Assembly: GCA_963580455.1 (NCBI GenBank)
Contig: OY756968.1
Coordinates: forward strand, 8,655,544-8,719,543
Length of the DNA: 64,000 nucleotides
Source of the DNA: Euonymus europaeus
Lineage: Eukaryota > Streptophyta > Magnoliopsida > Celastrales > Celastraceae
Reading direction: 5' to 3'
In this document: positions 44,225 to 55,647 of the stretch, piece by piece
Layout of the letters: each line of letters starts with the position of its first letter
Position numbering within the stretch: the first letter of the stretch is position 1
Made by a program: the position numbers and the translations under genes
The notes under the pieces: model-generated
The model's database searches: none
Told to the model about the DNA's origin: nothing
The model's input: the letters and a program-made list of their open reading frames with translations, nothing else

Positions 44225-45558
44225 TGATAAGTGTCAGAATATACATTCTTAAAGTGCTAAAATACTACCAAAGCAATGCCAAGAAATTGTGCTTAAAAGC
44301 CGAATTTTCAAGATTATTGTACTTAAGATCTTCTTAGATGTTTTGCAGGTAAGAGGCAGTAAGAGCTGTCGGAATGAGATTTGATCTTCAGCAAATTTTT
44401 AGAGGACACTTCAAGATTTTCAGGAAGTATTGGTTCACAAAAATCTGAGTTCATTTGGGCCTCTAAAGATGGCACTAACTCCTCCACTATGTGCCTCAAA
44501 GAGTGGACAATCCACCACACCAATTTGATGGACAATCCACCACCAAAAGATGGCACTAACTCCTCCACTATGTGCTCATTTTCTCTATAAATAGAGAGGA
44601 GTAGGAGCTAGGAGGGGGGGCTTGGAGACAAGAAGGAAAGAGGAGAAAGATTGGAGGCAAAAAGAGGAGAAGGAAAAGAAGAAAACAAGGCTTGTGTTTG
44701 TAATTATGTTTTTATGTTTCATGTTTTATTTGGTTATGTATAACTAAACTCTTGTTAGTTAGGGCTTGTCTTGAAGCTCTAAGCATGCTTTCAATTTTAT
44801 AAGTTGTGTGAATTTCAATTTCTACAAGCATGATGATTTTGATTTTTCAATGTTATGTGAGTTCTAGTATTGTGTTTCTTTGAGTAGCTAACTTTGAAGC
44901 ATGTATTAGAATTAATTGTTGTAGAACATGGTCAATTGCCTTGTTGAATATGTTCAATTGATCATGTTCTTTCTTGCAACATATAATTCAGTTGAAAATG
45001 AATTATGAAAAATCAATTCTTGAATACCTAAGTACAAATACCATGTATTAGGATTCTTGTGACATTCATATTCTCTTTGTTCTTATTGGATTCTTGATTG
45101 TTGATTGATGCAGATGCCATGCTAGATTTCGATTAAGAATACACTTAATGAGGTAGACGCCATACATTTTACATGCAATTAAGAGAGAATCATACAACTT
45201 GAGTTTGGCCATGACCTTGTTGTGAATGTTGTCATCATATGCTTGTTTAAATTGTTAGTCTATTATTTCTTATAAATTGTTTGAATGTTTTGTGGTGGAT
45301 AGTGAGTCTTAGCTATTGTTTTCATTAATATTAATTCTCATTCTTGTTCTCAACGTCAATTTCTTTGTCTTAATTTTTATCTATTACAAGATTTAACCCC
45401 CCCCCCCTTTTCCCCCTTTTATAATTGTATCAATTATATTCAAGTGTTAGATTATATAACTATTAGCATCACTCCTTGTGGGATCGACTCTTACTTGTTC
45501 ACTATATATTAATTGTACATTTGTAAGTATATTTTAAATTGTTTCTAACGACATAACA
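44225..45558 (+). repeat. 3' LTR of the Athila-type element, with internal deletion
   Basis: 1334 bp, same termini as the 5' LTR. About 250 bp equivalent to 34338-34590 is missing and replaced by a short duplicated filler: AGATGGCACTAACTCCTCCA occurs at both 44467 and 44547. A 14 bp insertion lies near 44950. Confidence 0.9.
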
Positions 45559-46395
45559 CTTTCCCAGACTCCCCCTTAGCAACAGACCCCGGTGGTTGCT
45601 CCATGTAGACCTCATCAGTCAAATCACCATGAAGGAATGCATTTTTAATATCTAATTGATGCAGAGGCCAATGATATGTGGCAGCAAGATAGATAAACAA
45701 CTGAATAGAAGCAATCTTAGCAATAGGAGAAAAAGTTAACTAACTGTGCTTTGAGGCAAGCCACGGAACCATTGGAATTGACTTTTAACTGTGAACACCA
45801 ACATACAACCAATAGCATGTTTTCCCATTGAAAGCGACACAAGAAACCAAGTACCATTCTCCGCAAGAGCAGCCATTTCATCTTGCATAGCTTGTCGCCA
45901 CCCAGAATGGGAAAGAGCCTCTGAAACAGATTGAGGGATAAACACAGATTTTAGAGAAGAAATAATGGATTGGGAGGCAAGAGATAAGTGGTTATAAGAT
46001 ACAAAAGAAAAGATAGGATAGGTGCAAGAACGTTTACCTTTTGGAAGAGCAATAGGAAAGTCCATATTAGAGGCAGAAGGACTTGGATCCTAAGACGAAA
46101 AAGTATGTGGAGGCTGATCATCTTGGTCTTGCGTCGGTCATGCAGAAGTGTCCACACTTGGAACCACTAGAGGAAACAGGTAGGTCTAGAATATCTCTGT
46201 GAGAAGAGGTAGGCGAGAAGACTCAGAAGAACCAGAAGAAGAAAGAGTACTGTTGACTAGAAAATAATCCTCAAGAGCAAAAACAGGGGTAGAAGGATCA
46301 CTAACAAAAGGAGTAGATTCAAAGAAGGTAACATCAGCTGAGATTAAGTACCCTCCCAGAGAAAGATAATACTTGTTTATTAAATACTCAATGAT
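45559..46395 (-). mobile_element. Ty1/copia pol relic, 5' part (split by Athila)
   Basis: The minus strand begins near 46345 with LISADVTFFESTPFVSDPST (integrase to RT linker), then EALSHSGWRQAMQDEMAALA and ENGTWFLVSLSMGKHAIGC at 45930-45830, and continues with frame changes to [20 protein letters not shown] at about 45650 and KGESGK at 45559. It joins the copia segment below 34092 in the same frame when the Athila element and one CTTTC copy are removed. Dead copy with stops. Confidence 0.85.
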
Positions 46396-47800
46396 ACCTA
46401 ACTTTGGTCATATGAGCATCATCCTCATGGATCCGCGACGACACCATCATCTCCTAAGTCAGCATAATCATTCGAAAGTTCATAACCTGCATCATAGAGT
46501 AGTTAGTCATTTAAATCATTTTTTCAGTACTTGAGCCCTTAATTTAGGTACACTACTATAGATCAACCGATCGAGATTTCCCTTTAATTAAGTGTTCTAC
46601 CAAAGAACACTTTCCAGTCTGTAAACCTTTTCATTTTCTAGTCAATATAACCTCAATCTTCATTTTTAGTTGTACCAGGTTTGAAAAATATTTTCCTTTA
46701 ATGTACATGTCGTGTATATCATGATATGTAATGCTTCATGCGAAGCAAACATTAAACATTATCTCCATAAGCATTATAACTCAACATCACATTCTACGCG
46801 GATATAACATGAACAAATCATCTATCACAGTATTTCATAATACAGTTGCATCATCATGTGGCATATCGCAATTCATACATACTCAATCAATGTAAACAAA
46901 CAACACATTCTACACGGTTGTAATATAAATAAATCATTCATCACATTGTTCTGTAACACAGTGTGATATTACTTACCTAGCATGTTTGGCTTAAATCTCA
47001 ATAACTTCGGTTAGCGAAATTTGTTCCTGAAACCTATAATAATACATCAAATTATTATAATTTATTTATAAAAATCATCCCCATTAAATTTGGGTCAAAA
47101 TTGGTTGCTACTGGTCAATGGGTGTCACTTGTATCTCCTTACCATCTATCTAGAGTTAATACGTACTAATTAATTAATAATAATAAAATAAAGAATTTGG
47201 GTGGTCCATTTGGTCGACCCGGCCATCACTTTCTTGCTCCCCATGCGGGTCAATAGACCCGCTTGAGGTTGTAACTGGGTCACCATCAGAATGATCACGG
47301 TGGAGACCATGACTACCATACCTAACATCATCTCCTCCAAGCGAGTCTAACGATGGCATTGGTTACACAAAAGATGGTTGGACGATGGCGAATAGACGTA
47401 CTCCCCTCGTCCTTCTAGTGCGAACAGATCAACCTTTTTCCTCCGTAATTGAGATCGACCCTTCCGTCGTTGTTGTTCTCTTCACAAAAGTTTCTGGTTC
47501 TTCACCCCCCTAGGGTTCCTAGGTTTGCATGCCATTTTATATTAATTGATTTGTACTTATTATTTTACTATTTTGCCCATGCCTTTCTACTATACTTACC
47601 AACAAAACCCAACTAATTTTCAATCATGCCATTAATTTCCCTATTAAATATTTTACTTCTAAAATTCAAATTAATTTAATTTTAATTCCATTTTCGACAA
47701 TTCTTGTGCCCATAATTTTTAATTCCCCTAAAGAATTTATGACAAATGTTCCGATCAAACTTAAGTTACATATGACATCACCTATTTTACCACATCTACC
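46396..47800. other. Non-coding stretch, probable LTR remnants
   Basis: No domain homology. Two similar words 'ACATTCTAC(G/A)CGG' (46789 and 46905), followed by related sequence, show a short internal duplication. Pyrimidine-rich leader-like sequence near 47400-47520. Termini not found. Confidence 0.35.
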
Positions 47801-47809
47801 GCCATGGAT

Positions 47810-49770
47810 TCAGGTTATTACATAATCTCTTACAAGTGTTAATTCTAGGTTTTTCTCAACATAGGAATGGACCCAATCTACCTCTCGAATATCCTCACAC
47901 TCTCCCACTCCCTTATCCACATTGAAAATATTCATGTCTTTGGTCATATTCCCAAAAGATATTTGCATTACCCCATTCCTACAATTTATCAAAGAATTTG
48001 CATTTGCTAGGAAGGGTCTACCTAATATAACAGAAATAAATTGACTAAAGCTAGGGAGTGGTTGTGTGTCTAACATAATAAAATCCATCAAGAAATAAAA
48101 TTTGTTCACTTGGACCAACACGTCTTCAGCAATTCCTCTAGGCACCTTAATGGATCTATCGACTAATTGCAAGGTAATCCTAGTGGGTTTCAACTCACCT
48201 AGCCCCAATTGTTGGTAAACGGTGTATGGAAGGAGGTTCACACTAGCTCCTAAGCTTATGTAACCTTGGTCATTTGAGTCTTAAGATCCTCCATGGCCCT
48301 ATTGGTTTGTTTTTGCGACTTTTTATGCCTTTTGATTTTCACTCATTTGGGCATTCATGAACATGTTAAGGATATCCTCAATATATCGCTTTGGTGGTGA
48401 GATTTAGGATTGTTGGGGGTAAAGACATACCTTGAGTAGGAAGTGGTACTTGTTAGGGTAGATTGGGGAATTGAGAATTCTCAAAGTTCCTCCAGCCAAA
48501 ATTTTGTTGTTGCTTCCAACCGAAATTCCCCTAAGATGGTTGATTTCCTTGATTATGGTTAGGGTAAGACTTTTGAAAGTTGTTCCCATGCATTCCTTGT
48601 CCAAATAGTACTTCCTTATAAGTTAGAAGTGATTGACAATCATCCGTCCTATGATCCCTAGAATCAAATAAGGTGCAATTTGACTCCTCCTGTACTACCA
48701 CATTCATTGGCGCATTAGACTTGAAAGCCTCTAATTTTCTAGACATTTTTGCTAGTTGGGACTTCAATTTTTTCATTTCACTCACTATCGATTTCCCACT
48801 AGATGATGAAGAATGCTCACATGATTTTGATGCCTTTGCCGACTCTAGATTCTGTAGTTGTCAAGCCGTAATAGTTAGTTTGGCTTTCAGGTCATCTTGG
48901 TCACTTAACACAAACTTGCCACTAAGGGAAGGTATTGGGTCATGTCTAGAGAGCGGAGGGGGTTCCCAAGATTTGGACTCTTCCGCTAAACTATCAAAGA
49001 TTATGAAAGCTTCTTCAGTATCCCTATCATAAAAATCACCTTGAACCATAGTGGACACTAGATGCTTTAAAGAAGATGTCAAAGGACCACGAAAGAAATT
49101 CACTAATTGATATTTCTCAAAACCATGATGAGGGCACATAAAGAGTAGGTCCTTGAACTTTTCTCATGCTTGGAAAAAAGTTTCATGATCCTTACAAGAA
49201 AGGTTCATGATTTGCAGTACCTTCCATGTAGCAATGGATTGGGAGCGCAAAGTCTCAAACCATCTTTTTGCATGATCTTTCAAGGAAAATGGAAACAATT
49301 TCAACTCCAACACTTCTTGACTACAAGTAGCATCCCCAAAAGTCACACACACCAATTCAAATTTATGCACATGTGAATATGAATTTTTTTTTTATTCCAT
49401 GCCATGATATTTTGGAATCATTTAAACATGTTAGACTTTAAATGCACATTTTGTTGATTCCTTGACAATATGATGCATGATGGTTTTGCTTCACGTGAAG
49501 GATGTGTGAGTTGTCGCAAAGTGCGATTCTCATGTATTTGAACTTGTTCCCAAGGAGGAATATTAAAATTGTCCCCCCTTCAATGATTTTGTGGCCCATG
49601 ATGCATGTGAGGATGATTATATTATAAATGAACTTGTGGTTGGTGCTAAACATAAGGGAATACATATTGTTGCACATTAGCTTGAGGTAACATGTTAACA
49701 TTTGGTTGTGTTTGGTTACCACGCACAGGTTGTGCATTTTGTGCAATTCTTTCGAGTTGTGCTTGTTGAG
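47810..49770 (-). mobile_element. Athila-like gag-protease relic (second copy, minus strand)
   Basis: From high to low coordinates: a gag domain with VLELKLFPFSLKDHAKRWFE (49320-49240) and FEKYQLVNFFRGPLTSSLKH (49120-49060); coiled-coil-like MSEMKKLKSQLAKMSRKLEA from 48785; a degraded zinc knuckle C-x3-DSRDHRTDDC, in which the second cysteine is lost; and a protease C-terminal half with MNLLPYTVYQQLGLGELKPT, LQLVDRSIKVPRGIAEDVLV and VILGRPFLANANSLINCR at 48241-47810. Frames break several times. RT and integrase are absent. It lies downstream of its own primer site and LTR. Confidence 0.8.
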
Positions 49771-50250
49771 CATGGACTAGTCAAATCAACATATTCATAT
49801 CAATATTCCCCCCTTGAGGGTGATCCCTCACACTAGCATTCTCAGATCTAGCATCACCTAAATCCTCTTCTATACTAGAATTCTCCCTAGGTATAGACGT
49901 GGTGGAAATACAATCAAGAAAAATCAAGATATAATAACACTAGTCAATTATCAAAGAGAGGTAATCAATACTTAAGGTATCAATGAGGAGCAATCAATCA
50001 AAGATAGAAATATTGTACAAATCTCTCTTACTCAACGTTTCCACCACCATAAGAGCAAACAAATGACATTCATCGCCCACAGGACCTAAGTTAATCTCTT
50101 CCTCCAATTCTTCACTTCCTACAATTTTCTTCTTTTTTAAAATAAAATAAAGTAATAATAAAAGGTCACCCTTAAAAGAGCCCAAAAGTGTCTCCTATTG
50201 TTGAATGGTGAAGAGCATCTACAAGTCCACTAATTTTTCCATTGTACATG

Positions 50251-50270
50251 CCTTCCCGGCAACAACGCCA
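50251..50270 (-). other. Primer-binding site of the minus-strand Athila-like relic
   Basis: The minus strand reads TGGCGTTGTTGCCGGGAAGG, the tRNA-Asp type site with a few changes, six bases below the LTR end. It orients the element and fixes the LTR boundary. Confidence 0.75.
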
Positions 50271-50276
50271 AAAATT

Positions 50277-51564
50277 TGACCGATATCTTAATGTGTGTGT
50301 GTACTTACCCCAAGTGTAGGGTATCAGTAAGTCGTAATTTCCAAGAGTCTCGAGGAAGAGAGTGTTTAGGATTTTTGAGAGTGGATGCAAATGCAATGAG
50401 AGAATGCAAATCACAACAAATAACAAATGTCAAACTAGAAAATAAACATGGGCTGATTCGATCTGTAATTGGATTTTCAGTCCAAGAAAGTAAAGAAAAT
50501 AGTTATGTTTAAACAACTAATTAAAGAACTCTAGTCCTAATCCATCATGGTAGATAATTCACTATTATGCCCAATATACCCAAATTCAGTTGTGTAAGCA
50601 CAATTAAATTAAAAGCATTTGATTAATGAAATTGGACTTGAGTTTTTGAAGACTTACATACAAGTGATATTGGTTAGAGGGTTTTCAAGATTTAATGATA
50701 AATGCTTAGAATACGATACACCAATTAATATGGATTAATCTTCCCCTTTGAAGTTTGGTTTAATCCTAAAACTAGATTTACACTCTAAATCTATCCAACA
50801 TAACAACAACATACTCATTTAGAGACACCCAAGTCACAACTATCACGAAATCAAAAGAAGAAATCCATAAAAATGGGTTCCATGGCATAGATTGAGCAAT
50901 CAAGATTCACATCTACCATTGAGGACTAGGAATTAGATATTAAGACTACTCACACATCATCATATCAATTAGCATAATCATATATATGAAAATCAGAATT
51001 CTTACAAAAATCCAAGATGAAAACTAGAGAGAGAGTGGAGAGATAACAAGAGAAAATTAAACCTTGAATCCAAACTTTAGTAAAAACGAGATACCACAAA
51101 AGTTTTACCCTCTCTTACATGTCAAAAACCTATTCTACCCTTAAAATATTGTTCCCCATTGGTTACAAGATAGATTTGCCTAAAATAGCCCTGAAAATTC
51201 AGTTTTCGAAATGCAGAATCGCAACAGGTGTCCATATGGTTCAATGAGGTGTTCGGACACCTTGCCCTAATTATGGTGTCCGGACACCTTGCCCTAATTA
51301 GGGCGCTGCCTCCACTTCTTCACAAAGCGTTCAAACGGCTCTTTTGGGTGTCCGGACGCTTCATCCAAACTTTGTGCACTGCCACCTATTTTGCCTTCAA
51401 GTGTCCCAACGCCTCTTTAGGTGACTTAACTTCATTTAGATTATTTCCTACAAAATCAATGGAGAACATTAGGAAGAGGTAAACAATCAATAAACAAATG
51501 TTTTTATGCCCTAAATACCTCATAATTTAATGATATAATTCTAAATTATGAGGTATGATTAGCA
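50277..51564 (-). repeat. 5' LTR of the minus-strand Athila-like relic
   Basis: About 1.29 kb. The minus strand starts TGCTAATCATACCTC at 51564 and ends GATATCGGTCA at 50277, six bases before the primer site. Inside are GTGTTCGGACAC (51249-51260), GTGTCCGGACAC (51276-51287) and GTGTCCGGACGC (51349-51360); the first two belong to a 27 bp tandem duplication ending CCTTGCCCTAATTA. The upper boundary is by TG end only. Confidence 0.6.
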
Positions 51565-52330
51565 GGCCAACCAAGGCCTCTTTCAAAACCAAGTTTCAAA
51601 ACCCAAAAACAACATCAAGAAAAAATCATTTGGTGACACCGTAAATCCAAAACAAATAGAAAGTTACCAAATAGCAAAAAAAAACCAGAAATATAATGGA
51701 AGACCAAAATTAAATATACAATTGCATACAAAACATACTCAATTTAAATTATAATCGATCCTGAGGATTCTCAATCGTGCTTAAACCTAGATCAAGCAAG
51801 AAATCAATTACAATCCATTTCATAGAGTGATGCGGTGAGGTTATGAATTTGTATTGAGCTTAATTAATCTTCACCCATATCAGAATTCAAGCCAATCAAC
51901 TATTTAATCAATTTTTTTATGCAACTTTGATCCAAAGAAACTCATGAGTTTAGACTTAGAGCTTAATCATTCAGATGGAAGCATTGGCCAACTAGGGCCA
52001 CTAAAATCGTAATTCAAAAATAGAAAATAAAATAATTAAGTAAACAATACTGCTATTTTCCTGTTTAACAAAGAAACAAAAAAAATCTAGAAAAATAATG
52101 GAAGGCCAAAATCAAATATACAATTGCATACAAAACATACTCAAGTTAATCGATATTGACAATTCTCACTTGTGCTTAAGCCTTGATCGATCACGAAATG
52201 AATTACAATCGATTCAATAGAGTGATGGGATGAAGTCATAAACTCACACTTAAGGATTAATCAATCTGGACCTAGATCAGAATCAAAGTTGAGAAAGCAA
52301 ATCTACCACACTAAACACACGGAACACACA
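51565..52330. repeat. Diverged tandem duplication at about 400 bp offset
   Basis: The segment beginning AATATAATGGAAGACCAAAA (about 51688) recurs as AAATAATGGAAGGCCAAAAT (about 52093). The shared block AATATACAATTGCATACAAA, then AGAGTGATG(C/G)G, and AGATCAGAATC appear in the same order. No coding frame. Confidence 0.55.
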
Positions 52331-53100
52331 CAGTCAACAAAAGATTTTTCATGGAGAATGACAGATTGCATCTTCCCAGTATATTAATTTTGAGGGTAAC
52401 AATGAAAAAAAACCTGACATCTAACGAAACCTATGAGAACCGATAAGACAAATCCTACACGAATCATTAATATTCAATCCTATTAGCGATAAAAACAAAA
52501 TATGCCAGAGAAGATAAACATAAACAACAATTGATGCCAACATGATTCAAAAAAAAAAAATAGAGACCAACCACCACACCACTATCAACTACGTCTCACT
52601 AATTTCACGCCTAACTACAAATCCACCATCAGCTGAGATGTCTCCATTACAAAATAGAAAACCACATGCGAGATAAATCCTTTATTTTCATTCCATTCAA
52701 ACAAATAATAATATAAATGTTAAAATTAAATAAGATAATAATATGTTGTATTTTAATTTCGGATCATCCAAAATATTCTCTAATCATGACATGCTTATAA
52801 AGAGAGAGAGACATAAACACGAGTGTATTTTGATCAATGACTACTTTTTTTTTTCATTCCATTCCAACAAACATTTTGCATACCAAACATTGTACTAATG
52901 CAACAAAACGTATCGTTCAAATGGTCATTCCCATTATCATTATCATTCCAATTACCAGGGTTGTCAACGTATGTATGAGCGAGGCATGTTTAATGAAGCA
53001 GCTACATGTCATGGTGAGTCCTTGTTAAAAAAATAATTGATGATGCCGGGTTTCGTTGAGAAATTATGGATGAGGCCCTTAATTAATAACCATATTTGTC
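52331..53100. other. Intergenic and promoter region upstream of the germin-like gene
   Basis: AT-rich with no gene. A T-rich run near 52846 and short ATTATC repeats near 52930. Nothing else supported. Confidence 0.4.
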
Positions 53101-53108
53101 TATAAATA
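53101..53108 (+). promoter_or_regulatory. TATA box of the germin-like gene
   Basis: TATAAATA in GTCTATAAATAAGC, about 240 bp above the ATG. The implied leader contains a GACA/GA microsatellite at 53186-53222 and a CT-rich stretch to 53292. Confidence 0.6.
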
Positions 53109-53339
53109 AGCATCCCCTACTTTCTCTCATGTTCATGCATTGCGACTTTTCACAACGCACATTAAATTTGGTTCTTCTTACGGACGGACAGACAGACAGA
53201 GAGAGAGAGAGAGACACACAGAGTCAAGGGACAGAGTTAGTCACAGAGGGAGATCCATCATCACCCTCGCTCTCTCTCTCTTGTTTTTTTTTCCTGTTAT
53301 TTGTGTCAAAAAAGATCAATATCCAATCACCCCGCAGCC

Positions 53340-54142
53340 ATGGCGGCGATTGTCTCTCTCTTTGCCATGACTATGACTTTGGGCATGGTCTTTGCCGCCG
53401 TAGCTGCTGATCCGGACTCGCTTCAAGATGTCTGTGTGGCGGACCTCGCTTCAGGTACGCCATCCAGATATGATCCCTCTCTTATCTTTTCTCTGATTAC
53501 CATATCTGATATTCTGATTTGAACTTGTATGTATGGATGCATAATTACCCTGAAAATGAAAATTGTTTCTTATAATTGATTGGCGTGGAACCTACTGTAA
53601 CAGGGAACAAAGTCAATGGATACCCTTGCAAGGACAGCTTCAACGCCACCGACTTCTTCTTTGAGGGGCTGGCAAAGCCCGGTTTGACCAATAATACCTT
53701 GGGCTCGCTGGTGACTGCAGCCAATGTTCAGAAGATCCCAGGCCTCAACACCCTAGGCATCTCCCTTTCCCGCGTTGACTACGCCCCAGGCGGCCTCAAC
53801 CCACCGCACACTCACCCACGCGCCACCGAGATTGTGTTTGTGCTGTACGGACAGTTGGATGTTGGCTTCATCACCACCGCAAACGTTCTGGTATCAAAGA
53901 CCATCAGTCAAGGTGAGATTTTCACCTTCCCCAAAGGCTTGGTTCACTTCCAGAAGAACAACGCCAATGTTCCTGCATCCGTTATAGCCGCCTTTAACAG
54001 CCAGTTGCCTGGCACGCAGTCCATTGCCGCCACCTTGTTTGCCGCCACTCCTCCTGTCCCGGATAATGTCTTGACCAAGGCTTTCCAGGTGAGCACCAAG
54101 GAGATTCAGAAGATCAAGTCTCGGCTTGCACCTAAGAAATAG
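53340..54142 (+). CDS. Germin-like protein (subfamily 1 type), two exons
   Basis: Exons 53340-53454 and 53604-54142; the intron 53455-53603 is GT-AG in phase 1. Protein 217 residues, the usual germin length. A signal peptide occupies residues 1-23 (cut before DPDSLQD), so it is a secreted apoplastic cupin. C32 and C47 form the conserved disulphide pair. Germin box 1 is GGLNPPHTHPRATE with metal ligands H107, H109 and E114; box 2 is GEIFTFPKGLVHFQKN with H153. Two N-glycosylation sequons (N52, N68). Family members bind Mn and may have superoxide dismutase or, rarely, oxalate oxidase activity; which one applies here cannot be read from sequence. Frame intact, TATA box present: a likely working gene. 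The 3' region has CTTTC repeats at 54171-54194. Confidence 0.93.
53455..53603 (+). other. Intron of the germin-like gene
   Basis: GTACGCC ... TGTAACAG, 149 bp. It splits a glycine codon between residues 38 and 40; without it the N- and C-terminal halves are in different frames. Confidence 0.85.
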
Positions 54143-55640
54143 AAATCCAAACTTCCCCGCCCACCGACTACTTTCCTTTCCTTTCCTTTCCTTTTATGTT
54201 CATTTTGATTTGATGCTCGCTCTTCGGATAATGAAGAGAGAACATATATTTATCTATCTATCTGATTCTTTTCATTGAAGAATCCCCATTGACTGATTTT
54301 CCTGTAATAGATATCGAGTTCTTAATTTGTTGTACTCAGAGGTCTCTGTTTTCTGTTCAAGATGATTGCTTACTTATTTGTTTAACGTTCACTCGATGGA
54401 AACTCAAGAGTCAAATTTGTATCAATGATCAGTTCGAGTCTTGAAGATGGAAACTCAAAAAAAAAAAAAAAAAAAAGGAATTTGTATGTTAGTATTTAAA
54501 TAACCCTCGACCATACTTGAGCATGTGAGGTGTGGAGAGTTTGCTTGTCCACTTGATGAAAAGGTTTTGGTTCGTATTTTTCAAGGTTGGATCATGCATG
54601 ATAAGAGGAAGACTCTCTAATAAATTACTATTAACGAATATTGAAACACAGGCATGCAACTTCACCTAATAGATTCCAATGGTTTCCCAACTCCTTCCTC
54701 TATATTAAATTTGATAATAGCTGGCTGAACAAATTGACAGCATAAATCATTAATCATATATTAATATAAAAAAGCTAATCACAATACAATCATTGGATTT
54801 TTTTATGCACTTTAGCTAATTTAGAAGACTGACGTCTAATAATTGCAGCAAAAAGCCAAAGTTAACATCACTTCAAAATATATTGTAGATAAGGATGATA
54901 TTATTACATCATTACCCATATGATTAAGACCAAAGCGAAGCAAGGCGTTGTCTGCAGAATATTCACGCCACGTCAGGAGGGTACAAACCAAAACAAGGCA
55001 TTGTCTACCAAGGAATGTAAAGATTAAGGGCAACACAACTGCTGTTCTTTTAGGCTTTTAGCCAAAGGAAAGCAATACTAACTGGAAAAGAAAAAAAACC
55101 TGGCACTAGGCAAGTTGAGTTTGAAGCAAAATTAGACATAGGACCTTCAAATCTTTGGCAGATGGGATTTAACTGCTACATTTATGCATTGATAATCTCT
55201 CAAGTGACCACGTTCAATTTTATAGTACAACCAAATAAGCACACTTTCACCTTGGGTTTGGATATATGCATCTGCTAAAGAAAATAACATTTCAAAATAC
55301 GTTTCAATACTAGATACTGAACAAAAACATCACTTCAGAGACTTAATTGGTTGCATATTTTCCCTGATACGAAATGTCTAGCCCATATGGCTCCTTGTAT
55401 GGGAACATTCATCATCTCATACCCATGACCATGAACTTCCAATTTACACAAGCATCAATTTAGTTTTTTTGAAATTCCTGTACTATGCAGGTTGAATTTT
55501 CCATCCCTAAACACTTCAGAACAGTGACAACAAACACAAATGTAAGAAGCTAAAAACTATTTGGCACGGAAAAATGCAGTTTACACACTCCAACTTCTTT
55601 CGACTGTACAAAGCAAAAAAAAAAAAACATAGACGGATGG
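54143..55640. other. Intergenic region between germin-like gene and phytochrome pseudogene
   Basis: 3' untranslated sequence of the germin-like gene, an A-run at about 54459-54476, then AT-rich DNA with no supported feature. Confidence 0.5.
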
Positions 55641-55647
55641 AAATTAT

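Larger units (their letters stand above)
34093..45558 (+). mobile_element. Full-length Athila-type Ty3/gypsy retrotransposon, 11,466 bp
   Basis: Bounded by two LTRs (34093-35638 and 44225-45558) and by the TSD CTTTC on both sides (34088-34092, 45559-45563). Internal order: tRNA-Asp primer site, leader, gag, protease, reverse transcriptase, RNase H, integrase, a captured copia LTR piece, an ORF in the env position, then a polypurine stretch. No chromodomain follows the integrase. The element inserted into a copia RT gene. Gag is open, but pol has two frameshifts and four in-frame stops, so it cannot act autonomously. The two LTRs differ at about 15-20 positions over the 1 kb I compared by eye, plus indels, which points to a fairly young insertion. 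Confidence 0.9.

Noticed and set aside
34093..45558. Endogenous pararetrovirus or caulimovirus origin
   Set aside because: Paired LTRs, an integrase with DDE triad, a tRNA-Asp primer site and a 5 bp TSD identify a Ty3/gypsy LTR retrotransposon; no movement protein or coat signature is seen.
53140..53370. Alternative upstream frames over the germin leader
   Set aside because: They translate the GA/CT microsatellite; the ATG at 53340 gives a proper signal peptide and germin start.
53775..53987. 70-codon frame inside germin exon 2
   Set aside because: A shadow of the germin coding sequence in another frame.
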